The notes: generated from the letters alone by a model not told the origin. A DNA stretch of 40,341 bases from UBA8337 sp965662725 (GCA_965662725.1 CBFIIT010000010.1:1-40341), one strand, 5' to 3'. Counted from the stretch's first letter, positions 6,951 through 15,886 are shown. Program-made: numbers and translations.

Positions 6951-7738
6951 GCGTGACACAAAAAATGAGCCGCAGACTTTCGCTTTTCGTCTTTATGCTG
7001 GCAGTTTATGGGCTGAGTTTGAGCCTCCCCTTTAGCGCACAAGCAAATGTGCTGGTCACTGATTTATCAAAAGACCGGATTGCCATTCACGCCGATTTCA
7101 GCGGCGAGACGCTGCTTTTATTCGGTGCCATTGACCCGCAACCGCATGGGCCGGTCGACGGGATTGCGGTGGTATTGCGCGGTCCGGGCGAAAACATCAT
7201 TATTCGTCAAAAGCAAAAACAATTCGGTATTTGGGCCAATGGTGCGGCCTATCCGGTCGGCCCTTTGCCGGGCTTTATGGCGGTGGTCAGCTCGACCCCA
7301 TTGGCTGTTTTGGCGCCGGAAAAAGAACGCCAATTATTGGGCCTGGGGCAAGATACGCTTGAGCCGAATATGTTGAGCGGCACAGCAAATAAAGCCGAAC
7401 TCGGCGCAGCCATGCGGGCTTTTTTGCGGCTGAAGACCAAAGACCGGCTCTATAATGAAAACCCCAATGCGATTGAAATTATCGATGAGCGCTTGTTTCG
7501 CGCTGAAATTGAGCTGCCGGCGGGCATGCCGGTCGGGCGCTATGTCACTGAATTTTTCGCTTTTAAAAACGGTCGTCTGGTCGGCTATCGGACCGGCGAA
7601 TTACCGGTTGATATTGTCGGCGCCGGCCACATATTGCATCAGGCAGCCTATCAACAATCACTGCTTTACGGGCTGGTCGGCGTGGTGTTGGCCGTGCTGA
7701 TGGGCTGGGGTGCTGCAGTTTTATTCAGGCGACGCTAA
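6947..7738 (+). CDS. TIGR02186 family membrane-anchored periplasmic protein
   Basis: 263 residues. Signal sequence at about 10-33 (ends FSAQA), a beta-rich periplasmic domain starting NVLVTDLSKDRIAIHADFSGE and containing LLLFGAIDPQ and VVLRGP, and one C-terminal membrane helix (about 238-259) with a short basic tail FRRR. This is the alphaproteobacterial TIGR02186 / Alph_Pro_TM family, whose biochemical role is unknown. Members commonly sit beside TauE/SafE permeases, as here, so a periplasmic partner or binding domain for the exporter is a fair inference. It overlaps the gene before by 4 bases and the next by 1 (TAATG). Confidence 0.9.
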   Translation: MSVTQKMSRRLSLFVFMLAVYGLSLSLPFSAQANVLVTDLSKDRIAIHADFSGETLLLFGAIDPQPHGPVDGIAVVLRGPGENIIIRQKQKQFGIWANGAAYPVGPLPGFMAVVSSTPLAVLAPEKERQLLGLGQDTLEPNMLSGTANKAELGAAMRAFLRLKTKDRLYNENPNAIEIIDERLFRAEIELPAGMPVGRYVTEFFAFKNGRLVGYRTGELPVDIVGAGHILHQAAYQQSLLYGLVGVVLAVLMGWGAAVLFRRR

Positions 7739-8502
7739 TGGATGGATTTTTTGCTTCAGCCCTTGCGGCTTTTTTCGGGGGCGCTTTGAGCTTCCTAAGC
7801 CCATGCGTGTTGCCACTTGTGCCGGGCTATTTATGCTTTGCCGCCGGTTTGCAATTTGCCGAATTATCCGAATTGGACAAAAAAGGCGAAGCGACGCGGC
7901 GCATTTTGCCCGGTGCGTTGGCCTTTGTCGGCGGTTTCTCAGCCGTGTTTATCGCATTGGGCGCGGGTGCTTCGGCGATAAACCCGCTATTGCTCGCCTA
8001 TCAAGCGGAGCTTGCTTATCTGGCCGGTGGCGCGATTATCCTTTTGGGTTTGCATGTCAGCGAGATTATTCATATTCCGCTTTTGGCGCGCGAGGCGCGT
8101 TTACAAGAAAATATGTCGAATAATGCCGGTGGCCGCAGCGCCCGTGCACCGCTTTTCGCCGCCTTTATTATGGGGCTGGCTTTTGCCTTTGGATGGACCC
8201 CTTGTATCGGGCCGATATTGGCGACGATTTTGGCTTTGGCGGCGGCCCGTGACAGTCTCGGCGAAGGCGTCACCTTATTGGCGATTTATGCAGCCGGTCT
8301 CGGCTTGCCCTTTATTCTCGCCGCGCTTGGCGTCGGTCGCTTTCTTGCCGCCAGCCAAAAGATAAAGCAAAATATGGTCTGGGTGACGCGCGGGGCCGGT
8401 GGTCTGCTGGTTGTCACTGGCGCTTTGATTATGGCCGGCAGTTTGCAGAGCTTGGCCAGCTATTTACTCGACTGGTTTCCATTTATGGCAACGCTTGGCT
8501 AG
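7738..8502 (+). CDS. ccdA: CcdA-type transmembrane thiol/electron transporter
   Basis: 254 residues with about six membrane segments. Two conserved Cys, each next to a proline, face each other in the two half-repeats: LSPCVLPLVPGY (Cys23) and GWTPCIGPI (Cys156). CcdA/DsbD-beta proteins carry reducing equivalents from cytoplasmic thioredoxin across the membrane to periplasmic partners, for example in cytochrome c maturation. No cytochrome c maturation genes or periplasmic thioredoxin are nearby; instead it is fused in transcription to TauE and TIGR02186 genes (TAATG overlap), so it may serve that module. Confidence 0.9.
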   Translation: MDGFFASALAAFFGGALSFLSPCVLPLVPGYLCFAAGLQFAELSELDKKGEATRRILPGALAFVGGFSAVFIALGAGASAINPLLLAYQAELAYLAGGAIILLGLHVSEIIHIPLLAREARLQENMSNNAGGRSARAPLFAAFIMGLAFAFGWTPCIGPILATILALAAARDSLGEGVTLLAIYAAGLGLPFILAALGVGRFLAASQKIKQNMVWVTRGAGGLLVVTGALIMAGSLQSLASYLLDWFPFMATLG

Positions 8503-8523
8503 TCGCTTTGGAGTTCACCCATT

Positions 8524-9003
8524 ATGCGCTTTCGTGACCGTTTAAAAATCGTGCCACCCATGGCTTTAATGCTGGGGTTAAGCGGATTGCTGCCGTTTTT
8601 ATTGGGCGGTATCGGCGTCTGGCTGGAAATTTTGGGCGATTTGCGTTTCGCCTTGCCGCTGATTATTGTCGCTTATGCGGCGTTGATAGCCAGCTTTTTG
8701 GGCGGTGTGCGATGGGGCGCCGCAATGCAAAATGCGCTACGCCAAGACGATGCGCTTGAGAAACTGCCGCGCTATTTGGTCATGGCCATCACCCCAAGCT
8801 TGGTCGCGCTGGTCGGCTTTATGCTGCCTTTGCCGCAAGCATTTATTTTATTCATCACTTTATTTATCGCACAAGCCGTTTTGGATTTCATGGCTATTGA
8901 GAACGGCGATTTGGCCGCATGGTATAAACCCTTACGCATGCTGCTAACGATGATTGCTTGCCTGTCTATGCTGTCGCTTTTCATACATGCGCTTACTCAC
9001 TGA
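8524..9003 (+). CDS. DUF3429 membrane protein
   Basis: 159 residues, four to five membrane helices. It has the DUF3429 pattern: LSGLLPFLLGGIG near the N-terminus, then a helix ending in FLGGVRWGAAM, then PSLVALVGFMLPL. Its function is unknown. It follows ccdA by 21 bases on the same strand with TTGGAG ahead of the ATG, and is likely the last gene of the TauE operon, though it may be only a neighbour. It is convergent with pdeM 16 bases away. Confidence 0.85.
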   Translation: MRFRDRLKIVPPMALMLGLSGLLPFLLGGIGVWLEILGDLRFALPLIIVAYAALIASFLGGVRWGAAMQNALRQDDALEKLPRYLVMAITPSLVALVGFMLPLPQAFILFITLFIAQAVLDFMAIENGDLAAWYKPLRMLLTMIACLSMLSLFIHALTH

Positions 9004-9019
9004 TATCCCGGCGCATGAC

Positions 9020-9727
9020 TTAACGGTCGGGTAAAAGCCGTTTCGCATCAATCGCCGCCAGTCGGTCCGTGCCCAATAATATCGCCTGATAATCATTCTT
9101 GCGAAACAAACCGTCAAATGCCGTGTCGCGAATATTAAGACTGCCGGTTAACGCGCCAAAGGCCGGTAAAATGGCGCGGCTGTCATTATGAATAAAACAA
9201 CGGCGTCTTAAGTTACGCCCGCGCTGGCGCAATTTAGCGCATGGGTGTAAATGCCCGGCCAGTTCGCCGGCCTCAAAACCGTCAGACAATAAAAGTGGCT
9301 CATGGCGCATCACCAAAGCACCATCATGGGCGGCGCGATAAATCTCATAAGCTTCACCGGGCAGGCTGTGCGGCGGGCTTGGATCATGATTGCCGGTCAC
9401 CCAAACGGTTTCCTGGCGTCCTGCCAACTCTATCAACCGAGCCGCATCTTCACCGCCCATGCGGTTCAGCCAATCATCATCATGAAACGCATCGCCCAAT
9501 GAAATCAATTTTTCGGGTCGGTAAAGCTCCAGCAAAGCAGCCAATCGCGCCATGGTTGCGGCCGTGTCATAAGGCGGTAAAGCAATGCCGCGCGCCGCAT
9601 AGGCAGAAGCTTTTTCAAAATGCAAATCTGCAACAATCAGCGCCTTGGCGGCCGGCCAAAAAAGCGCACCGGCCAAATCGGCAATCAAATGCGCCCCGTT
9701 TACGATGAACTCATGGCGCGTCTGCAT
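9020..9727 (-). CDS. pdeM: Ligase-associated DNA damage response endonuclease PdeM
   Basis: 235 residues, calcineurin-like metallophosphoesterase. Metal-binding motifs in order: VADLHFEKA (Asp34, His36), SLGDAFHD (about 77-83), GNHD (112-115) and GHLHPCAK. The signature context around ADLHFEKASAYAARG is that of PdeM, found with the Lhr-like helicase in bacterial ligase-associated repair loci. It starts inside the 3' end of the helicase gene (17-base overlap), so the pair is coupled. The ATP-dependent ligase and exonuclease that usually complete the locus are not in the window. Confidence 0.92.
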   Translation of the reverse strand: MQTRHEFIVNGAHLIADLAGALFWPAAKALIVADLHFEKASAYAARGIALPPYDTAATMARLAALLELYRPEKLISLGDAFHDDDWLNRMGGEDAARLIELAGRQETVWVTGNHDPSPPHSLPGEAYEIYRAAHDGALVMRHEPLLLSDGFEAGELAGHLHPCAKLRQRGRNLRRRCFIHNDSRAILPAFGALTGSLNIRDTAFDGLFRKNDYQAILLGTDRLAAIDAKRLLPDR

Positions 9728-12248
9728 GGCCGAAACCGCTTATCCCTTCAGTCGCTTCGCGCACCAAATCATCATGCCGATTGGACGCCTCGCCCAGCAA
9801 TTCATCATCCGCCGCCCCGCGCACCGGCTCTTTGCCCATCTCCATTAAAAGCGGCACTGCCAGTGGCGAAATATGCGGCAATCTTTTAAACAAAATCTTC
9901 TCCTGAATGCGCGTCAGCATATCGCCAAGCCGACCAATATCCAAAAGACCGGTCGCCGCATCGGCACGCGCCGCTTGCAGCAAAACATGGTCAGGCTGAT
10001 GAGCGCGCAAAACATCAAAAATCAAATCCGCCGAAAACGTCACTTGCCGTCCGGATTTTTCATGCCCCGGCAGGTTTTTTTCAATCAAGCCGGAAATTAT
10101 CGCGCAGTCACGAAATGTCCGTTTCATCAAAGACGATTCATCCAGCCAAGCCTCCAAATCATCGCCCAGCATATCTTCGGAAAATAAATCTTGAAGCGTC
10201 AGCTTTTCTTGTTCGACCATCAGCCCGATATCGCGCAAGCCCCAAACCGCCAGACCATAATCATTGGCGACAAAGCCCATTGGCCGCGCGCCCATGCGTT
10301 CCAAGCGGCGGGTCAATAACATGCCAAAAGTCTGATGCGCCAAACGCCCTTCAAAAGGAAAAGCAGTCATATAATAGCGTGCCCCGCGGGCAAAACTTTC
10401 AACCAGCATAATGTCTTTTTCCGGCAAGGCCGAAAACGCCTGCTGCATAGCCAGCCATTGCGATACTTGACCCGGCAAATCTTTCCAATTTTCAGGCCGC
10501 GCCAACATATCGCGCACCCGTTCGGCCAAATGGGCAGAGATTGGAAATTTGCCGCCCTGATAAGTCGGCACTTTCGGGTCGGCATGGGCGGCGCGCGAAA
10601 CCAAAGCTTCCGTATCGCGCACCGCTTCGAGGCGCAATGTTTCACCGGCGAAAACAAAAGTGTCGCCGGGTGCCAAGGCGGTCAGAAAATATTCTTCCAT
10701 CTCGCCCAAAACGCGCCCGCCCATGAGCGGTTTTTGCTTTTGTCCGGCCTTTGCCCTCGCGGCTTTGGCCCGCGTGAGCCGCACTTTCAACATTGGCGCT
10801 TCAACGATGGTGCCAACATTCATTCGATAGCGGGTTGCCAAACGCGGATGGCTGAGGCGGTAACGACCGTCTTTTTCTTGCCGCAAGCGCGCATAGCGGT
10901 CATAGGTTTTCAGCGCATAGCCACCAGTGGCAACAAAATCCACCACGCGGTCAAAATCATCGCGGCTTAAACCTTCATAAGGCGCAGCGGTAATGACTTC
11001 CGCATATAAATCTTCCGGCTCAAACGGCGCATGGCAGGCCGTTCCGAAAATATGCTGCGCCAACACATCCAATCCGCCAGTGCGCGCAACCGGCGCGTCT
11101 TGCTCTCCGGCGGCAACGCTTTCACGCGCCGCCTTACATTCCAGCACTTCAAACCTGTTTGACGGCACTAATAGCGCAGCCGAAGCCTCATCGAAACGGT
11201 GATTGGCGCGGCCAATGCGCTGCGCCAAACGGCTGGCTCCTTTCGGCGCACCGACATGGATAACCAAATCCACCGCGCCCCAATCAATGCCTAAATCCAA
11301 AGTCGAAGTGCAAATCACGGCGCGCAAATTTCCCGTCGCCATGGCCGCTTCCACTTTGCGGCGGCGTTCGGGTGCCAAAGAGCCGTGATGCAAAGCGATT
11401 TCCAACCCGTCCTCATTCAATGCCCATAATTCGCGAAACACCATTTCCGCCTGCGAGCGCGTATTGACGAACACCAAACTTGTCGCCGCGGTTTTTATCG
11501 CCGCCAGCACATCGGCCATGGCATGGCGCGCCGTATGGCTGCCCCAAGGCAGGCGTTCTTGTGTATCCAATATGGAAAGCGCCGGCGCTGCACCGGCCGC
11601 GCCCTCCACCAAGGCGGCCAATTTTTGACCGCCGCTTTGCGGCGCGAGATAAGCCCTTAAAGCCTGCTTATCGGCAACTGTGGCAGACAGGCCGAGCCGC
11701 TTTGCTTTTGGCGCGAGACCGGCCAATCGCGCCAATCCAAGCGCCAATAAATCGCCGCGCTTATTGGGAGCCAGCGCATGCAATTCATCCAGAATAATCG
11801 TATCCAGTGCAGCAAAATAATCTGCCGCTTCCGGCCAGCTCAGCATAAGGGCCAATTGTTCGGGTGTCGTTAAGAGCATATCGGGCGGGTTTTGCTTTTG
11901 ACGGGTTTTGCGATTTTGTGGCGTGTCACCGCTGCGCGCCTCAATGCGTATATCGAGCTGCAACTCTTCGACCGGCTGCATGAGATTGCGCTGCACATCG
12001 ACCGCCAGTGCTTTCAGCGGCGAAATATACAGCGTATGCAATTTGCCGGTTGAGCCATTGCGCAACAGAGCTTCCAGACTGGGCATGAAACCGGCCAAGG
12101 TCTTACCGCCGCCTGTCGGCGCGATAAGCAGCGCATCCTCACCGCGCCGTGCCGCCTGCCAAAAAGCAATCTGATGCGCGCGCGGCTGCCAGTTCCGAGC
12201 GCGGAACCAGTCATCAAATTGCGGTAATAAATCAGCAGAAGCGGCCAT
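9711..12248 (-). CDS. Ligase-associated DNA damage response DEXH box helicase
   Basis: 845 residues, Lhr-like superfamily 2 helicase. Motifs: Walker A APTGGGKT (43-50), DELH (154-157), LSATVA, LVFVNTRSQAE, STLDLGIDWG and the motif VI region QRIGRANHRFDEAS, followed by the DUF1998-like/winged-helix C-terminal half typical of Lhr proteins. It probably unwinds nucleic acid during double-strand break or crosslink repair together with PdeM and an ATP-dependent ligase. First gene of the helicase-pdeM pair; the next upstream gene on this strand ends 71 bases away. Confidence 0.93.
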   Translation of the reverse strand: MAASADLLPQFDDWFRARNWQPRAHQIAFWQAARRGEDALLIAPTGGGKTLAGFMPSLEALLRNGSTGKLHTLYISPLKALAVDVQRNLMQPVEELQLDIRIEARSGDTPQNRKTRQKQNPPDMLLTTPEQLALMLSWPEAADYFAALDTIILDELHALAPNKRGDLLALGLARLAGLAPKAKRLGLSATVADKQALRAYLAPQSGGQKLAALVEGAAGAAPALSILDTQERLPWGSHTARHAMADVLAAIKTAATSLVFVNTRSQAEMVFRELWALNEDGLEIALHHGSLAPERRRKVEAAMATGNLRAVICTSTLDLGIDWGAVDLVIHVGAPKGASRLAQRIGRANHRFDEASAALLVPSNRFEVLECKAARESVAAGEQDAPVARTGGLDVLAQHIFGTACHAPFEPEDLYAEVITAAPYEGLSRDDFDRVVDFVATGGYALKTYDRYARLRQEKDGRYRLSHPRLATRYRMNVGTIVEAPMLKVRLTRAKAARAKAGQKQKPLMGGRVLGEMEEYFLTALAPGDTFVFAGETLRLEAVRDTEALVSRAAHADPKVPTYQGGKFPISAHLAERVRDMLARPENWKDLPGQVSQWLAMQQAFSALPEKDIMLVESFARGARYYMTAFPFEGRLAHQTFGMLLTRRLERMGARPMGFVANDYGLAVWGLRDIGLMVEQEKLTLQDLFSEDMLGDDLEAWLDESSLMKRTFRDCAIISGLIEKNLPGHEKSGRQVTFSADLIFDVLRAHQPDHVLLQAARADAATGLLDIGRLGDMLTRIQEKILFKRLPHISPLAVPLLMEMGKEPVRGAADDELLGEASNRHDDLVREATEGISGFGHADAP

Positions 12249-12319
12249 GCCCCGACTATAGGGGCAAAGGCGCCTGCCAGCTAGAGATGTCGCCTAAAGG
12301 CGCATGCAAAGATTAACTG

Positions 12320-13357
12320 TCAGCGCCCCAAATGAGCCGCTAAATCGCGCGCTATCTGCACGCATGCGGCTTCTGCTGCATCCGAAACCCGCCCCAATAT
12401 TAAGAAGCTATGCGTCAATTCGCCAAAGCAATAATGTGTCACCTGATTGCCGACCGCACTTAATGCCTCGGCATATTCATTGCCTTGGTCGCGTATCGGG
12501 TCAAAGCCGGCAGTGGCAATAATTGCCGGCGGCAATTTTTGCAAGTTTTCATTATGCAGCGGATTGGCCCAAGCATGATCGATTTGCTGATCATTTGGAA
12601 ACACCGCGGCATTGAAAATCTCCATTGTATGTGTGTCCAACGGAAATGTTTCGGCGCAGGAAACGGACGAACCGAAAGCCTCAATCTTGGTGCTGACCCA
12701 TGGATAGACCAATAATTGCGCTGCCGGTTGCGGGGTTTTTTCCGACTGGTTTTTATCGCGCAAAATCTGACACATGGTAGCGGCGATTAAACCGCCGGCA
12801 CTGTCACCGGCCAAAGCGACACGGCGCTTGTCGATTTGCAAGGCCTCGGCATTATCATGCACATAATCCCAAAGTGCCAAGCCGTCTTCAATTGCGGCCG
12901 GAAATTTATTTTCAGGGCATAGACGATAACCAAGCGAGATGACTTTCGCGCCGCACTCAGCGGCCAGCACTGAACAAAATCTGTCATCCGTGGTTTCATC
13001 CATAATCACCAAGCCGCCTTGGTGAAAAAATAAAATACACGGGTCGTTCGCATTGGCATTTTTCGGACTGTAAATGCGTGCCTTTAATTCAGCCGTTGCC
13101 AGCGGCAATGTCACATCTTGGATTTTAATGCCATGTCGGCGCGGCAAGCCCATCGCCTTAAAACCATCTGCCACTGCACGCATCTCAACCGCGTTTGCAG
13201 GTGGCTCACCGGCTTGCTTGGCAGCCAAATTAGCCAGAATTTGAAGGTTTGCATCCAATTCATTACCGTCAATGCTGAGCGGCGCTCCGGCAAGTTTTTG
13301 AACCAAGGATTTCGGTGCTCGGCGCAAGGCGCCGAGAATCAAATTTTGTAATGACAT
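12320..13357 (-). CDS. Alpha/beta hydrolase, hormone-sensitive lipase family
   Basis: 345 residues. Nucleophile elbow GDSAGG with conserved surroundings (YRLCPENKFPAAIEDGL before it) places it in the HSL/carboxylesterase family. The oxyanion HGGG motif is HQGG here. The acid is in AGFDPIRDQG and the catalytic His in LTHSFL near the C-terminus. It likely hydrolyses a carboxylic ester; the substrate is unknown. SD GGGAG is 8 bases before the ATG. It follows the TetR gene by 28 bases on the same strand, suggesting that regulator controls it. Confidence 0.9.
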   Translation of the reverse strand: MSLQNLILGALRRAPKSLVQKLAGAPLSIDGNELDANLQILANLAAKQAGEPPANAVEMRAVADGFKAMGLPRRHGIKIQDVTLPLATAELKARIYSPKNANANDPCILFFHQGGLVIMDETTDDRFCSVLAAECGAKVISLGYRLCPENKFPAAIEDGLALWDYVHDNAEALQIDKRRVALAGDSAGGLIAATMCQILRDKNQSEKTPQPAAQLLVYPWVSTKIEAFGSSVSCAETFPLDTHTMEIFNAAVFPNDQQIDHAWANPLHNENLQKLPPAIIATAGFDPIRDQGNEYAEALSAVGNQVTHYCFGELTHSFLILGRVSDAAEAACVQIARDLAAHLGR

Positions 13358-13385
13358 AATGTTCTCCCTGGCGGGATTAAACTAT

Positions 13386-14030
13386 TTATTCGACACTTGC
13401 GTCAATGCCGTTCAAGAACAGTTTTGTGGCAAAAGCAGCCGCTTTGGCCGGGTCCACTGGCTGGCGCGCCATCATTTCATCGAGGATAGAAAAAGCCACG
13501 CCACCGACGGCAGCGGTTAGAAACGCCGCGTCATTTTCAGGTATCATGCCAAGCCGCATGGCGCGCTCAATATCTTGCTGCATTTCAGCCAGACCGGCGG
13601 TGACCTGCGGCCCTTGCATTTTTTCATTATCACCGGCGCGCCCGCGATTGGAACGCACCAAGCGATAGGTTTCCGGATTGGCCGCATAATATGAAAAATA
13701 AGTGCGATAGCTGGCTTCAATAAATTGTTCGAAACTATCGGCTTGCTGGCGCGCTTCCGACAATAAGGCACGCAATTCTTCGCCGGTTTCTTCTGACAAG
13801 GCCTCAAAAATATCTTCCTTGCTGTCGAAGTAATTATAAAACGTGCCGGTGGCCAGTTCAGTGCGGCGAATAATATCGCGCACGGTTGCCGCGCCATATC
13901 CCATTTCAGCAAACACAGCGCGCGCCGCTTGTAAAATAGCATGCCGATTGGTCGCTCGATTATTGGCCCGCTTGCCAGTATTTTTTGCCGATTCGGGACG
14001 TCGATTATTGGCGCGTGTTTCAATATTCAT
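13386..14030 (-). CDS. TetR/AcrR family transcriptional regulator
   Basis: 214 residues. The N-terminal helix-turn-helix covers about residues 30-75: ILQAARAVFAEMGYGAATVR then TGTFYNYFDSKEDIF, the most conserved TetR signature. The C-terminal part is a variable ligand-binding domain. It probably represses itself and the downstream hydrolase. The first ~28 residues are basic and Asn/Arg-rich. I chose ATG at 14030; an upstream TTG at 14066 would add 12 residues but lies inside a palindrome that looks like its operator. Confidence 0.9.
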   Translation of the reverse strand: MNIETRANNRRPESAKNTGKRANNRATNRHAILQAARAVFAEMGYGAATVRDIIRRTELATGTFYNYFDSKEDIFEALSEETGEELRALLSEARQQADSFEQFIEASYRTYFSYYAANPETYRLVRSNRGRAGDNEKMQGPQVTAGLAEMQQDIERAMRLGMIPENDAAFLTAAVGGVAFSILDEMMARQPVDPAKAAAFATKLFLNGIDASVE

Positions 14031-14055
14031 AATTTCGAACCTAGGCCAATAAAAC

Positions 14056-14070
14056 CTGATTGCCAATCAG
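14056..14070. promoter_or_regulatory. 15-bp perfect palindrome, candidate TetR operator
   Basis: CTGATTG-C-CAATCAG is a perfect palindrome 25 bases upstream of the TetR start codon. TetR-family repressors often bind such sites to control their own operon. The assignment to this regulator is inferred from position. Confidence 0.5.
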
Positions 14071-14092
14071 ATAGATAATATAAGGCCGTGGC

Positions 14093-14440
14093 TCACGATA
14101 GAAATTGTTTCGCCAATTCAGGCGGGCGACACACTTTTGCGGTTTTGCCATCGCTCAGCAAAGGCCGCTCCAATAAAATCGGATTATCAGCCATGGCCTG
14201 CAATAAAGCCGCTTCATCCTCAATCGCTTTTAATCCCAAATCCTTATAGACCGCCTCACCGCTGCGCATCATGGCGCGCACCGCGCCGCCGGTTTGGCGA
14301 TGCAAATCTGCCAGCGCGGCGACATCAAGACCGGTTTTCAAATATTCGATAATTTCAAAATCCGCCCCGCTCTCTTCCAAGATAGCCAAAGCCTGACGCG
14401 ATTTCGAACAACGCGGATTATGATAAATTTTCAAACTCAT
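14093..14440 (-). CDS. arsC: ArsC-family (glutaredoxin-coupled) reductase
   Basis: 115 residues. Thioredoxin-like fold with the ArsC signature: catalytic Cys11 in YHNPRCSKSRQ, Arg in MMRSGEAVYKDLGL, Arg in ERPLL, and CRPPE near the C-terminus, all in the places used for arsenate binding in E. coli ArsC. It would reduce arsenate with glutathione/glutaredoxin. No arsB, acr3 or arsR is near, so resistance is not shown and it may be a general reductase. Start at 14440 has AAGGGA upstream; an extension back to 14509 would overlap pyrD. It follows pyrD by 16 bases. Confidence 0.88.
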   Translation of the reverse strand: MSLKIYHNPRCSKSRQALAILEESGADFEIIEYLKTGLDVAALADLHRQTGGAVRAMMRSGEAVYKDLGLKAIEDEAALLQAMADNPILLERPLLSDGKTAKVCRPPELAKQFLS

Positions 14441-14456
14441 CTTCGTTCCCTTGCAA

Positions 14457-15512
14457 TCATTTTCCCTGATGGTCGCTACCAATTGCTTGTTGAAGAGTGC
14501 TGAACCCATCTGCCCGTAACATCGCCGCCAAATCGCGTTTCATTCGCGAAACCAGACCCGGCCCCTCATAAACCAAGCCGGTATAAAGCTGCACCAAGGA
14601 AGCACCGGCACAAATTTTTGCATAGGCTTGGTCAGCCGATGAGACGCCACCGGCGCCGATAAGCGTTAACTTATCGCCATGCGCTTGATAGACGGCCGAT
14701 AACATATCCGTGGCCATATGAAATAGAGGCGCGCCCGAAACACCGCCTGCTTCATCGGCGTGTTTTGTGCCGCTAACCCCATCGCGCGACACAGTGGTGT
14801 TGGATATAATCAGCCCGTCAATATTTTCCGCCACAGCCAAAGCGGCCAATTCAACCGCTTCATCATGCGCCATGTCAGGGGCGATTTTAACCAGCACCGG
14901 AACATTGGGCGCGGCAGCGCGCACGCGGCGCATAATCTCCCCGGCCGCCTCACCGCTTTGCAAATCGCGCAAGCCCGGCGTGTTTGGTGAAGAAATATTA
15001 ACCGTCAAATAATCAGCCAAATCGGCAAATCGCGCCGCACCGGTTTCATAATCGGCAATCCGGTCTTCAGCTTCCTTATTGGCCCCTATATTAACCCCCA
15101 CCGGACGCCGTTTTATCGGCACGGCACGCAAATCTTGCAAGCGATGCAGCGCGTCAATTTGGCCGCGATTGTTAAAACCCAGCCGATTGATGAGCGCGCG
15201 CTTTTCGCTCAAACGAAATACGCGCGGTGTCGGATTGCCGGGCTGCGGCAAGGGCGTCAATGTGCCAATCTCGGCAAAACCGAAACCGACCTTATGCACG
15301 CCGGCAATCGCCTCGCCATCCTTGTCAAAACCGGCCGCCATGCCAAACGGGTTTGAAAAATTCAATCCCATTAGCTGCAGCGCCAAAATATGGTCATCTT
15401 GCGCCGGCGCGCCGATACCGCCCAGCACGCGCAAACCGCGCAAGGTCAGGCGATGCGCCAATTCCGGCGGCAGACCGAATAAGACGGGGCGAAGGGCGCG
15501 ATATAAGCTCAT
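14457..15512 (-). CDS. pyrD: Dihydroorotate dehydrogenase (quinone), class 2
   Basis: 351 residues. Fourth step of pyrimidine synthesis: oxidises dihydroorotate to orotate with FMN and passes electrons to the quinone pool at the inner membrane. The amphipathic N-terminus LYRALRPVLFGLPPELAHRL is the class 2 membrane-association region. Core motifs: GMAAGFDKDGEA, IGTLTPLPQPGNPTPRVFRL, LINRLGFNN, and VNISSPNTPGLRDLQ with the catalytic Ser of class 2 enzymes. It overlaps the DUF952 gene upstream by 4 bases and is followed by arsC. Confidence 0.96.
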   Translation of the reverse strand: MSLYRALRPVLFGLPPELAHRLTLRGLRVLGGIGAPAQDDHILALQLMGLNFSNPFGMAAGFDKDGEAIAGVHKVGFGFAEIGTLTPLPQPGNPTPRVFRLSEKRALINRLGFNNRGQIDALHRLQDLRAVPIKRRPVGVNIGANKEAEDRIADYETGAARFADLADYLTVNISSPNTPGLRDLQSGEAAGEIMRRVRAAAPNVPVLVKIAPDMAHDEAVELAALAVAENIDGLIISNTTVSRDGVSGTKHADEAGGVSGAPLFHMATDMLSAVYQAHGDKLTLIGAGGVSSADQAYAKICAGASLVQLYTGLVYEGPGLVSRMKRDLAAMLRADGFSTLQQAIGSDHQGK

Positions 15513-15859
15513 CCCTTTGCCTCGCTCAAAAACCGCTCCAAACCGTCACGTGCAGCATTGAGGGAAAAGCGCGCTGTCACCAAGCGATTGTCAAAACGCG
15601 CATAAAGATGCGGAAATAAATCACCGCCACGCGACGCTTCCCAACGCAATGCGGCGCCGCATCCATCGCTCTCAACCGCCAAAATCATCAGATCATCATG
15701 TCCGGCATAATGCTTATCTAAGGTTTCGCCCAATTGCGCGGCAGTAGAAAAATGCACATAGCCATCGGCCAAATCAACGCCTTGCGGCTGTAAAAAGCCG
15801 GCGGCACGCATCGCCGCATCCGCTTCCGGCGAAAGAATTTTATAAATCAAACGCTGCAT
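15509..15859 (-). CDS. DUF952 family protein
   Basis: 116 residues. Begins LIYKILSPEADAAMRAAGFL and contains DGYVHFSTAAQLGETLDKHYAG, the core DUF952 motif with conserved His and Ser. It ends with GGDLFPHLYARFD, also typical. Members are small cytoplasmic proteins of unknown function, distantly like ADP-ribosyltransferase/KptA folds. Its stop overlaps the pyrD start (ATGA), an arrangement seen in many alphaproteobacteria, so co-translation with pyrD is likely. Confidence 0.9.
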   Translation of the reverse strand: MQRLIYKILSPEADAAMRAAGFLQPQGVDLADGYVHFSTAAQLGETLDKHYAGHDDLMILAVESDGCGAALRWEASRGGDLFPHLYARFDNRLVTARFSLNAARDGLERFLSEAKG

Positions 15860-15886
15860 AAGCGAGCATTAGCAAGATTCCGCTGC

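Noticed and set aside
10335..10970. 211-codon open frame opposite the helicase
   Set aside because: Antisense shadow without domain signals.
12249..12319. Direct repeat AAAGGCGC and small GC hairpin between the helicase and esterase genes
   Set aside because: The stem is only 4 bp and there is no T-run; no function can be supported.
14031..14066. N-terminal extension of the TetR regulator from TTG at 14066
   Set aside because: No ribosome binding site, and the extension would start inside the palindrome that looks like its operator.
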